This document shows, piece by piece, positions 8,545 through 15,171 of a stretch of 16,725 bases of DNA; position 1 is the stretch's first letter; every line of letters starts with the position of its first letter. The notes beneath the pieces were generated by a model. The model saw only the letters and a program-made list of their open reading frames with translations, did not search any database and was not told the origin of the DNA. This DNA comes from Acaudatibacter sp035532115. Lineage in GTDB: Bacteria; Pseudomonadota; Alphaproteobacteria; Caulobacterales; Caulobacteraceae. The DNA lies in the NCBI GenBank assembly GCA_035532115.1, contig DATKRO010000083.1:1-16725 (forward strand), in the 5' to 3' direction. A program made the translations under genes and the position numbers.

Positions 8545-9432
8545 TCATGGCGGACGCGCGCTCGGCGGAGGCCCGGGCCCCGGCGGGAGCTGCTGCAGCG
8601 CGATCTTGGCGAACAGGTCCGGCTGCACCGCGCGGTAGGTGTAGGGTGCCACCTTCAGGCTCTGCCGGCTCAGCGCTTCGTAGGTGGGCGCGTCCAGCAC
8701 CGGCCCGGCGGCGCGCACCGCGCCCACCCAGGCCGCGAAGGCCGCCGGCGCCACGGCGTGGGTGGTGAAGTGCATGTCGGCGAAGCCGTCGCCGCTGAAG
8801 TGGCTCGCCTCGCCGTAATAGGCGCCGGCCCGGTCGGCCCTCAGGTTGAGGGGCGTGACCATGCCGTTCATCACATAGATCATCGAGCCCAGCTGCGGGA
8901 TGAAGAAGGCGGTCATGACGCTGCCGGAGGTCAGCTGGAAGCGCACCGGCACGCCCACCGGGATCACCAGCCGGTTGACGCTGGCGATGCCCTGGTCGGG
9001 GTAGATGAACAGCCACTTCCAGTCGAGCGAGACCACCTCGACGTCCAACGGCTTGCCGGGCAGCGGCCGGGCCGGGTCGAGCTGGTGCGCCGAGACCCAG
9101 GTGAGGCCGCCCAGGAACATCACCACCAGCAGCGGGATCGCCCAGACCACCAGCTCGACGCGCCCCGAATAGGTCCAGTTCGGCAGCCGCCGGGCGCGGG
9201 GGTTGGAGCTGCGGAACCACCAGGCGAACCCGAGCGTGGCCGCCATCACCGGCACGCCCACCACCAGCATGACCGCCAGAGCGTCGAGGAAGATCAGCTT
9301 CTCGCCGTCGCCGATCGGGCCCTGCGGGTCCATCACCCCCGGCTGGCAGGCGCAAAGCGCCAGCGCCGCGAGCGCCAGCACGGCGAAGCTCGACGTGCGC
9401 CGCCACCGGCCTGCCTGCTCTTCGAGGACCAC
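8545..9432 (-). CDS. cyoA: Cytochrome bo3 ubiquinol oxidase subunit II
   Basis: A 295-residue lipoprotein subunit with a periplasmic cupredoxin-like domain. The signal region leads to L-C-A-C (C27 or C29 as lipidated Cys), followed by PGVMDPQGPIGDGE as in CyoA. Two helices follow (about 46-70 and 91-113), then the hallmark DWKWLFIYPDQGIA (137-150) and SGSVMTAFFIPQLGS. CuA ligands of cytochrome c oxidases are absent, as expected for a quinol oxidase. The start is uncertain: I chose GTG 9432-9430 because it gives a normal-length lipoprotein signal (14-residue n-region), but its Shine-Dalgarno is poor. The frame is open far upstream, including an ATG at 9540 that would almost reach the divergent GH15 start. 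Confidence 0.94.
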   Translation of the reverse strand: MVLEEQAGRWRRTSSFAVLALAALALCACQPGVMDPQGPIGDGEKLIFLDALAVMLVVGVPVMAATLGFAWWFRSSNPRARRLPNWTYSGRVELVVWAIPLLVVMFLGGLTWVSAHQLDPARPLPGKPLDVEVVSLDWKWLFIYPDQGIASVNRLVIPVGVPVRFQLTSGSVMTAFFIPQLGSMIYVMNGMVTPLNLRADRAGAYYGEASHFSGDGFADMHFTTHAVAPAAFAAWVGAVRAAGPVLDAPTYEALSRQSLKVAPYTYRAVQPDLFAKIALQQLPPGPGPPPSARPP

Positions 9433-9549
9433 GCGCCGCGAACCGCGATGGCTACGCTGGTGTTCCGCCGCCACCCGCAAAAACACGGGCCGGAACCGCG
9501 ACGGAGGCGCCGCGCGGAACAAACGGCGCCGTTGCCGCATTCCGCGGCC
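9433..9549. promoter_or_regulatory. Divergent cyoA / GH15 intergenic region
   Basis: These 117 bp separate the start of the cyo operon (-) and the GH15 gene (+), so they should contain both promoters and any oxygen- or redox-responsive operator. I read it for FNR/ANR-like TTGAT-N4-ATCAA and found none, and could not place credible -35/-10 boxes. The extent depends on the uncertain cyoA start. Confidence 0.35.
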
Positions 9550-11400
9550 ATGGCCCAGCGCATCGGCGACTACGCCCTGATCGGCGACCTGGAGACGGCC
9601 GCGCTGGTCGGGCGCGACGGCTCCATCGACTGGCTGTGCTGGCCCAGATTCGACGGCGACGCCTGCATGGCCGCCATCCTGGGCGACGCCGGCAACGGGC
9701 GCTGGAAGATCGCCCCGACCGACCCGGCCGCCAAGGTTACGCGCGCCTATCGCGACGAGACCCTGGTGCTGCAGACCCGCTTCGAGACCGCCACCGGGGC
9801 CGCCGTCCTCACCGATTTCATGCCGCTCCGCGGCAAGGCCTCGCACCTGGTGCGCATCGTCTCTGGCGAGACAGGCAAGGTGCGCTTCAGGTCCGATCTG
9901 TCGCTGCGGTTCGACTACGGCCGCATCCGCCCCTGGCTGCGCTCCGAGAGCCAGGATCTGCTCGCCGTCGCCGGCCCGCACGCGGTGCGGCTTCACTCGA
10001 GCGCGGCGCTGGCGCCCCGGGCCGGCGGCGACGCATGCGGCGACTTCGAGGTCGAGGCGGGCGCCGAGGCCGCCTTCGAACTCGCCTATTACGAATCCTT
10101 CCGCGCGCCGCCCGCCCCGCTCGATGCGCGCGCGGCGCTCGCCTCCACCACCTCGGCCTGGCGGCGCTGGGTGGGCCGCTGCCACTATCGCGGACCCTGG
10201 CGCAAGCAGGTCGTCCGTTCCCTGATCACCTTGAAGGCCCTCACCTATCGCCCCAGCGGCGGCGTCCTCGCCGCCCCGACCAGCTCGCTTCCCGAACAGC
10301 CGCAGGGCGCGCGCAACTGGGACTATCGGTTCTGCTGGCTGCGCGACGCCACCTTCACCCTGCTTTCCATGCTGCACGCCGGCTACACCCGCGAGGCCGG
10401 GGAGTGGCGCGACTGGCTGCTGCGCGCCGTCGCCGGCGATCCCGAGGATATCCAGCCCCTCTATGGCGTCATGGGCGAACGCCGGCTCTCCGAGTGGGAG
10501 GCGCCGTGGCTGAAGGGCTTCGGCGGCGCCCGGCCGGTGCGCTTCGGCAACGCCGCGGCCGGCCAGATGCAGCTCGACGTCTTCGGCGAGGTGATCGACG
10601 CGCTCTATCAGGCCGAGCAGCACGGCGTCGCCATGAGCCGGCCCGAGCTCGACCTGCAACGCGCGCTCGTCGGCCATGTCGAGCGCATCTGGCGCGAGCC
10701 GGATCGCGGCATCTGGGAGGTGCGCGGGGCGCCGCGCCGTTTCACCCATTCGATGGTGATGGCCTGGGTCGCCCTCGACCGCGGCGTGCGCACCGCCGAA
10801 CGGCTGGGGACCGACGCGCCGCTGGACCGCTGGCGCGCGGTGCGCCAGGAGATCCACGACGAGGTGCTGGCGCTCTGCTTCGACGAGGCGCGCGGCGCCT
10901 TCACCCAGGCCGCCGGCGTCCGCTCCCTCGACGCCAGCGCCCTGCTGATCCCGCTGGTGGGTTTCCTGCCGCCCGACGATCCGCGCATCGTCGGCACCGT
11001 CAAGGCCATTGCCGCGGAGCTGATGTCGGGCGGCTTCGTGCGCCGCTACGATACCGGCGAGGCGGACGATGGCCTCGCCGGCGACGAGGCGGCGTTCCTG
11101 GCCTGCAGCTTCTGGCTCGCCGACAACCTTGCCCTGCAGGGCCGGCGCGACGAGGCGGCCGAGGTGTTCGAGCGGCTGGTGGGCGTCGCCAACGACGTCG
11201 GCCTGCTCGCCGAAGAGTATGATCCGGCCACCGCCAGCCTGGCCGGGAACTTCCCTCAGGCGCTCTCCCACCTCAGCCTCGTCAACACCGCCCTTGGCCT
11301 GGAGGCCGACGGACCGGCGGCCAGGCGCGCGGCGCGGCGCTCAGGCGAGCAAGGGCTGAGCCGCGGCCGCCTCGCCGCCGCGCGGCGGCGTCGCGCGTGA
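9550..11400 (+). CDS. Glycoside hydrolase family 15 (glucoamylase/trehalase type)
   Basis: A 616-residue GH15 enzyme. It begins RIGDYALIGDLETAALVGRD and then GSIDWLCWPRFD, the usual N-terminal signature of bacterial GH15 proteins of about 600 residues, several of which act as alpha,alpha-trehalases while others are glucoamylase-like. The (alpha/alpha)6 catalytic domain shows RNWDYRFCWLRDATF (255-269) and LLAEEYDP, where E555/E556 sits at the position of the conserved catalytic base. GDEAAFLACSFWL lies between them. ATG 9550 is supported by homology to that N-terminus, although the Shine-Dalgarno is weak; an in-frame ATG at 9448 would add 34 Arg/Pro-rich residues. The last 25 or so residues are Arg/Ala-rich and look like read-through tail; their DNA overlaps the convergent small ORF by 60 nt. 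Confidence 0.94.
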   Translation: MAQRIGDYALIGDLETAALVGRDGSIDWLCWPRFDGDACMAAILGDAGNGRWKIAPTDPAAKVTRAYRDETLVLQTRFETATGAAVLTDFMPLRGKASHLVRIVSGETGKVRFRSDLSLRFDYGRIRPWLRSESQDLLAVAGPHAVRLHSSAALAPRAGGDACGDFEVEAGAEAAFELAYYESFRAPPAPLDARAALASTTSAWRRWVGRCHYRGPWRKQVVRSLITLKALTYRPSGGVLAAPTSSLPEQPQGARNWDYRFCWLRDATFTLLSMLHAGYTREAGEWRDWLLRAVAGDPEDIQPLYGVMGERRLSEWEAPWLKGFGGARPVRFGNAAAGQMQLDVFGEVIDALYQAEQHGVAMSRPELDLQRALVGHVERIWREPDRGIWEVRGAPRRFTHSMVMAWVALDRGVRTAERLGTDAPLDRWRAVRQEIHDEVLALCFDEARGAFTQAAGVRSLDASALLIPLVGFLPPDDPRIVGTVKAIAAELMSGGFVRRYDTGEADDGLAGDEAAFLACSFWLADNLALQGRRDEAAEVFERLVGVANDVGLLAEEYDPATASLAGNFPQALSHLSLVNTALGLEADGPAARRAARRSGEQGLSRGRLAAARRRRA

Positions 11401-11577
11401 GCCCAGGCCGAACAGCCGCCGGCCGTTCTCGCTGACCTCGACGCCGCGGTGATGGCTGGATTCGTCGATGAGCCGGTCGGCGGCCCTCAGCGCGCGCATG
11501 ACGTCGCCGACGACGAGGAACCGCATCTGCGGAACGGCGTATCGGTCGTCGTCGACGACTAGGTGGAAGTGCCGCAA
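11341..11577 (-). CDS. Small conserved-looking hypothetical protein
   Basis: A 78-residue ORF starting at TTG 11577-11575, with a purine-rich GGAGAAGCAGAG stretch ending about 4 nt upstream. The first 58 residues (MRHFHLVVDDD, then VPQMRFLVVGDVMRALRAAD, then HHRGVEVSENGRRLFGLG) read like a compact folded alpha/beta domain. They recall small uncharacterised alphaproteobacterial proteins that begin with a similar FHF/HFHL strand, possibly DUF6894-like; this link is a guess. The remaining 20 residues are Pro/Gly/Ala-rich and overlap the GH15 3' end by 60 nt in antisense. An internal Met at residue 18 is an alternative start. The function is unknown. Confidence 0.6.
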   Translation of the reverse strand: MRHFHLVVDDDRYAVPQMRFLVVGDVMRALRAADRLIDESSHHRGVEVSENGRRLFGLGSRATPPRGGEAAAAQPLLA

Positions 11578-11849
11578 TGTCTCTGCTTCTCCGAAGCGCG
11601 CCCGGCGCGCCTGGACGACACTAGTGGCGCCGCCGCCGCGCGTTCCAAATCACCAAAGATAAGCCGGCGCGAGAAAGCCGCGCCGGAGCGCCGAAATAGG
11701 CCCGCAATCAGGGCGATCGGGTCAACGCGGTCACTCGACCACGAAGCGCACCAAGGACACGAAGACGCTCCGGGCCTCCTCCACCCGCGCTCATCCCGGC
11801 GAAAGGACCACAGCCTTTTATCCATTTGTTTTTATCGCATAAAAGCAGG
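11578..11849. other. Gene-free stretch with repeat-like sequence
   Basis: No ORF here looks like a protein. It contains a CACGAAG-type motif repeated at about 11741-11765 (ACCACGAAGCGCACCAAGGA then CACGAAG) followed by CTCATCCCGGCGAAAG at about 11790. Both resemble fragments of multi-copy intergenic sequence found in many GC-rich alphaproteobacteria. The right end becomes AT-rich. It marks the change from core-like genes to accessory DNA. Confidence 0.4.
11815..11845. repeat. AT-rich inverted repeat
   Basis: CTTTTAT (11815-11821) and ATAAAAG (11839-11845) are perfect 7-bp inverted arms around a 17-nt T-rich spacer. In DNA this GC-rich the block stands out. It lies just beyond the stop of the broken small gene, so it could be a residual terminator or protein-binding site. 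A mobile-element junction is another possibility, but no matching partner was seen. Confidence 0.35.
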
Positions 11850-12096
11850 TCAACTTCGCTCGTGGAGGAACTGTGCAGAGGAATCTGCACAGGTTGTGCG
11901 GGAAGGCCCAACCCTCGGCTCGATAAGCCGAAGGACGATCCAGTCAGTGAACGGAACCGCGTCGCAGTTCAGGCCGGAACACTTGCCGTCCTTGTTTGGC
12001 CAGGCGGCCCCGATGGGGTCCAGATCGCGGCCTTGCCATCGCCGTGGTGGTCGGCTTGCGGTCGATCAGCGTGCGTTGGGGGTTCAGCCGGGCCAT
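11850..12096 (-). pseudogene. Small hypothetical protein gene broken by two frameshifts
   Basis: ATG 12096-12094 has an excellent AGGAGA site 6 nt upstream and starts MARLNPQRTLIDRKPTTT. A second frame then reads GDGKAAIWTP, and a third frame continues IGAAWPNKDGK...LNCDAVPFTDWIVLR to TGA at 11852-11850. Joined, the three pieces resemble a family of uncharacterised small proteins, common on alphaproteobacterial accessory elements. Those proteins have the pattern 'D-G-K-..-W-x-x-I-G-x-A-W-x-x-K-D-G-K-...-L-D-A-v-P-..-I-V-L-R'. The frame changes fall near 12043 and 12017. This looks like decay, although assembly or sequencing indels cannot be excluded. I know no function for the family. Confidence 0.6.
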
Positions 12097-12114
12097 GGTG
12101 GTTCTCCTGATCCG

Positions 12115-12133
12115 CCGCGGGACCATCCCGCGG
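12115..12133. repeat. Perfect hairpin in the leader of the broken gene
   Basis: CCGCGGGA (12115-12122) and TCCCGCGG (12126-12133) form a perfect 8-bp stem with a 3-nt loop. It sits 18 nt upstream (minus-strand sense) of the ATG of the decayed small gene and 6 nt from its ribosome binding site. It could be a leader hairpin or terminator remnant; no U-tract follows in either direction. Confidence 0.45.
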
Positions 12134-12422
12134 CTTCATGGGGAGCCAAGGCGCCAGGCCATGAGCCGGCGATCAAACCCCGCGCGTCAGCGCGCCCGAA
12201 GGGAGCGGAGCTGCACGGAGCCGAAGGCGAAGGAAGCGAGCTGGGTTGATCGGCGGCGGGCATGGCGCACAACGCTCATTGCTCGAAGCCGTGATGGTTT
12301 TGGGGACGACGCAGGAGGGCCGTGGTCTTCGGACGCGAGCTGATTGGCCATGCGCCGCCGAGGTCTAGGCCGGCCAGACTCGGTGCTACGACTCCGTTCT
12401 CCGGCAAAGGCCGTGGTAGCGA
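12134..12422. other. Gene-free stretch beside vsr
   Basis: No convincing coding sequence is present. A purine-rich semi-repetitive segment at about 12190-12243 (GAAGGGAGCGGAGC, then GGAGCCGAAGGCGAAGGAAG) stands out. The short ORFs that cross it have no recognisable protein character. It probably contains the downstream end of the vsr transcript; I saw only weak 4-5 bp hairpins there. Confidence 0.35.
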
Positions 12423-12926
12423 TCACAGGCCAGCATGCACCCTATGCCGCAAGGCTTCGAGAAGCGGCGCGAGAAAACGGTCTGACTTCACGTCACATTC
12501 CCAAATCGCGATCACGCGCCATCCCGCGGCCTCGAGCGCGGCCTTATTCTCGCTATCCCGGCGCACATTGCGGTTGAACTTGGCGGTCCAGAACTCAACC
12601 CGGGTCTTGGGGTTGCTCGCATATCGACAGCCGGAATGGCGATGCCAAAAACAGCCATGCACGAAGATCACCACCCTTCGCTTGGCGAAGACGATGTCGG
12701 GTGTGCCAGGCAGACGAGCAACGTGGAGTCGATAACGGAAACCCGCGCGATGTAGCGCCCGCCGGACGCGCAGCTCCGGCGTCGAGTTCTGACTCCGCAC
12801 GCTGCGCATGATGCGCGTCCGCAGCGCGGTCACCGGCGGTTCGTCTGCGCCCGTGATGGGGCCAGCCGATCTGGGGGATTCTAACGCTACCATTTGGTGA
12901 GTGGCGTCAGTGACGTGCCGTGGCAT
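12423..12926 (-). CDS. vsr: Very short patch repair endonuclease Vsr
   Basis: Vsr nicks DNA 5' of the T in T:G mismatches created by deamination of 5-methylcytosine, protecting the sites of the partner methylase. Conserved parts are SVRSQNSTPELRVRRALH (42-59), GFRYRLH, the metal-binding/catalytic LPGTPDIVF with D77, the HGCFWHRHSGC block (90-100) with zinc-ligand-like Cys/His, KTRVEFW, and WEC (142-144). The reading given is 167 residues from ATG 12926-12924, which has GAGGG 4 nt upstream. Family homology starts only near residue 30, so ATG 12893 or GTG 12833 (136 residues, nearer the usual 140-155) are alternatives. Divergent from the cytosine methylase, which it presumably serves. Confidence 0.92.
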   Translation of the reverse strand: MPRHVTDATHQMVALESPRSAGPITGADEPPVTALRTRIMRSVRSQNSTPELRVRRALHRAGFRYRLHVARLPGTPDIVFAKRRVVIFVHGCFWHRHSGCRYASNPKTRVEFWTAKFNRNVRRDSENKAALEAAGWRVIAIWECDVKSDRFLAPLLEALRHRVHAGL

Positions 12927-12967
12927 GGTGCCCTCGAAGATTCGCTACGGCCGGACGAGGACGATCA

Positions 12968-14242
12968 GTGGCCTACGACCGACCACAAGCCGTATCGCTG
13001 CCAGATGCAAGCGCTTGTATCCGCCGGCCGACTGCGGTCGACCTGTTCTGCGGAATCGGCGGGATGGGCCTTGGCTTCGAGCAGGCCGGCTTCGATGTGC
13101 TGGTCGCCGTCGACGCTGACCCGCAACTGGCCGCCATTCACAAGTACAATCACCCCGCCTCGCGAACGATCTGCCGCGACATCCTCGGCTTCGGCGCCAG
13201 GGCGCGCGAAGAACTGGAGCTGGGCCACGCGGAGATAGACGTCGTGCTCGGCGGTCCGCCATGCCAGGGCTTCAGCGTAATCGGGAAGAGGCAATTCGAC
13301 GACCCCAGGAACGACCTGGTCGAAGCCTTCGCCATCGCCGCCGTAGCCCTTCGGCCGCGCTACGTTGTCATGGAGAACGTTGAAGGCTTGGCCCTCAAGC
13401 CCATGCGGGCTCATCTGGACAATGCCAGGGAAATCCTCGCCAACGCCGGATACGCCAGCGCCGACCCGTTCGTGGCCGATGCCGCCGATTTCGGGGTTCC
13501 CCAGCGTCGACGCCGCGTCCTGCTCCTCGCTTGGCTCGGTTCGGAGCGTGCCCTGAGCGCGCCCGTGCCGACGCACGCTTCAGAGGAGCGGTCGACTCTC
13601 CGTCCAATGGTTACGGTGAACGACGCGATCGGCCGCCTCGCCGATCAACGCCGACGGGCCTCAGAATATGTCCGATGGCTCAACGACGCCAACGAACATC
13701 TGTCTGCCACCAGGCTCGGCGCTCCCGAGGACCTTACGGGAATGGGCCTCACCAAGCACAGTCGGGCGACGGTGGACCGGTTCGCGGCCACCCCTCAAGG
13801 CGCTGAGGAAACTGTCAGCCGCTACACGCGGCTTCGGTGGGACGGCCAGTGCCACACGATGCGCGCGGGCACCGGCCCGGATCATGGCTCGTTTATGAGC
13901 GCCCGGCCCATTCATCCATCACAGCCGCGCGTCATAACTGTGAGAGAGGCGGCACGCCTTCACGGCTACCCCGACTGGTTCCAGTTTCACCGGACGAAAT
14001 GGCATTCGTTCAGAGGGATCGGCAACTCCGTTCCGCCGCCAATGGCCCGCGCCGTCGCTGCGTCGGTGGTGGCGGCCCTTCAGCTCAATCCGCGCAAGGC
14101 GGGTTCCGTCGGACTCGGCGACGCGGCCCTGCTCGCCCACGATCCGAGACAAGCCGCCGACGCGTTTGGGGTCGATCCGACGAAGAACGTTCGTCGCACC
14201 CGCAAGCGCCGCCACGAAAGCGACGTTCAAAGCGCGATCTGA
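12968..14242 (+). CDS. C5-cytosine DNA methyltransferase
   Basis: A 424-residue SAM-dependent enzyme that makes 5-methylcytosine in DNA. Ordered motifs are: I, DLFCGIGGMGLGFE (25-38); IV, GGPPCQGFS with catalytic C99; VI, ENV (137-139); VIII, QRRRRVLLLA (179-188); IX, RVITVREAARLHGYP (321-335); X, RGIGNSVPPPMARAVA (349-364). The target-recognition region (about 190-320) is fairly short and its specificity cannot be read. GTG 12968 was chosen because GAGG at 12957-12960 lies 7 nt upstream; a GTG at 12920 in the same frame has no such site. The last 16 nt overlap the convergent 314-residue gene. With vsr alongside it resembles a Dcm/Vsr pair, but no cognate restriction endonuclease is evident. 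Confidence 0.95.
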   Translation: MAYDRPQAVSLPDASACIRRPTAVDLFCGIGGMGLGFEQAGFDVLVAVDADPQLAAIHKYNHPASRTICRDILGFGARAREELELGHAEIDVVLGGPPCQGFSVIGKRQFDDPRNDLVEAFAIAAVALRPRYVVMENVEGLALKPMRAHLDNAREILANAGYASADPFVADAADFGVPQRRRRVLLLAWLGSERALSAPVPTHASEERSTLRPMVTVNDAIGRLADQRRRASEYVRWLNDANEHLSATRLGAPEDLTGMGLTKHSRATVDRFAATPQGAEETVSRYTRLRWDGQCHTMRAGTGPDHGSFMSARPIHPSQPRVITVREAARLHGYPDWFQFHRTKWHSFRGIGNSVPPPMARAVAASVVAALQLNPRKAGSVGLGDAALLAHDPRQAADAFGVDPTKNVRRTRKRRHESDVQSAI

Positions 14243-15171
14243 ACGAACGTCGGATACCTGACGTATTGGTGAGAGAACGAACGGATCATTTCCGGCTTCA
14301 GGCGGAACCCCAGCCCTTCGACGTCGGCTTCCGTGACTTCCCCGACCGATGGCAACAAACTTTGCAACGCCGAAGTCTCTTTCGCCGTAAGGGGTGGAAC
14401 CTCCAGCGGTTCGGAAACGAACCCGGGCCATTCGGCGCTCTCGATGCAGGCTCTTACCGTAGAAACGGCGCCCTTCGCCGGCAGCACGCCGCCGACGGTC
14501 AGCATCGGGGCGCTATCCCGGTAAGGCACGGTGAACGCGGGTGTGAACCCTCCGGGCCTGCCGAACTCGATGGCCTGGTCGATCATGTAGCCGGACAGGA
14601 TTTCAGCCACGGTGGCGGCGATCCTGTCGTCCTTGAAGTCGTCCGCCCCGGCATCGTGCCGGACCGCGTTGCCGTAGATGCCCCGCAGGGTCTCCTCGCG
14701 GAGGCTGGGCGAACCAACCCCCTTGTTGCCCACGTTGACGGTTACGAGAAGCACGGTATTGGGCGGGGCGTTCACGACGACGCGCTGGATATCGTCGCGA
14801 ACCGACGCCACCGGCCCATAGTCGTAGTCGAGCCATACGACCCATGGCTTCTTCCCGAAAAGTTCGTCTTCGTGCAGGTTGTCGAGCACCTCGCTCGAAG
14901 GTGCCTCCACGACGCGAACCGTTCGGAATGGCTTGTTGAACTCTGCACGGGACGCACCGATCGGGTCCTTTTCCATCGACAGCATGTCCTGAATGCCGAG
15001 CCTCTTGTGGGCCAGGACGAAGTCGGTGAACCAAATCGATCCAAGACCGATGAAGGCGGATTCCCGGAGCGAGAGACATCTGTCGAGTTCGGCGAGCGCA
15101 TCGAACACGATCAGGCGTTGGATCGCCTTGTTCGTTCGGAGGCTGTAATTGACGGTATCGAAGCTGGCCAT
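14227..15171 (-). CDS. Rossmann/methyltransferase-like protein, function unknown
   Basis: A 314-residue protein. The N-terminal half has the layout of a SAM-binding Rossmann fold: a glycine loop IGLGSIWF (41-48), an acidic second strand end MLSMEKDPIGASRAEFN (63-79) and WVVWLDYDYG (110-119) at the motif IV position. None of these is a diagnostic catalytic signature, so methyltransferase activity is unproven; some relatives may be annotated O-methyltransferase. The C-terminal half has no motif I recognise. ATG 15171 follows the TAG of the ATPase gene with no intervening base, and GAGG lies 8 nt upstream inside that gene, so the two are one translational unit. The gene's end overlaps the methylase gene tail to tail by 16 nt. 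Context suggests a partner of the ATPase in a defence-type module. Confidence 0.85.
   Translation of the reverse strand: MASFDTVNYSLRTNKAIQRLIVFDALAELDRCLSLRESAFIGLGSIWFTDFVLAHKRLGIQDMLSMEKDPIGASRAEFNKPFRTVRVVEAPSSEVLDNLHEDELFGKKPWVVWLDYDYGPVASVRDDIQRVVVNAPPNTVLLVTVNVGNKGVGSPSLREETLRGIYGNAVRHDAGADDFKDDRIAATVAEILSGYMIDQAIEFGRPGGFTPAFTVPYRDSAPMLTVGGVLPAKGAVSTVRACIESAEWPGFVSEPLEVPPLTAKETSALQSLLPSVGEVTEADVEGLGFRLKPEMIRSFSHQYVRYPTFVQIAL

Noticed and set aside
8527..9549. Long N-terminal extension of the GH15 frame
   Set aside because: It reads antisense through cyoA; GH15 homology starts exactly at ATG 9550.
9433..9549. FNR/ANR or other defined operator between cyoA and GH15
   Set aside because: No TTGAT-N4-ATCAA-like or other clear dyad was found.
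9433..11271. Long upstream extension of the cyoA frame
   Set aside because: It is antisense to the GH15 gene; the lipoprotein signal sequence fixes the CyoA start near 9432.
11850..12096. Programmed ribosomal frameshifting in the small broken gene
   Set aside because: Two frame changes within about 30 nt without slippery heptamers or a downstream structure at the shift sites are better explained by decay or sequence error.
12190..12243. Possible CRISPR or tandem repeat in purine-rich DNA
   Set aside because: The GGAGC/GAAGG units are irregular in length and spacing, with no repeat-spacer pattern.
11563..12249. 228-codon plus-strand open frame in the gene-poor region
   Set aside because: Crosses repeat-like DNA and the antisense of the decayed gene; composition changes along its length and no domain is recognisable.
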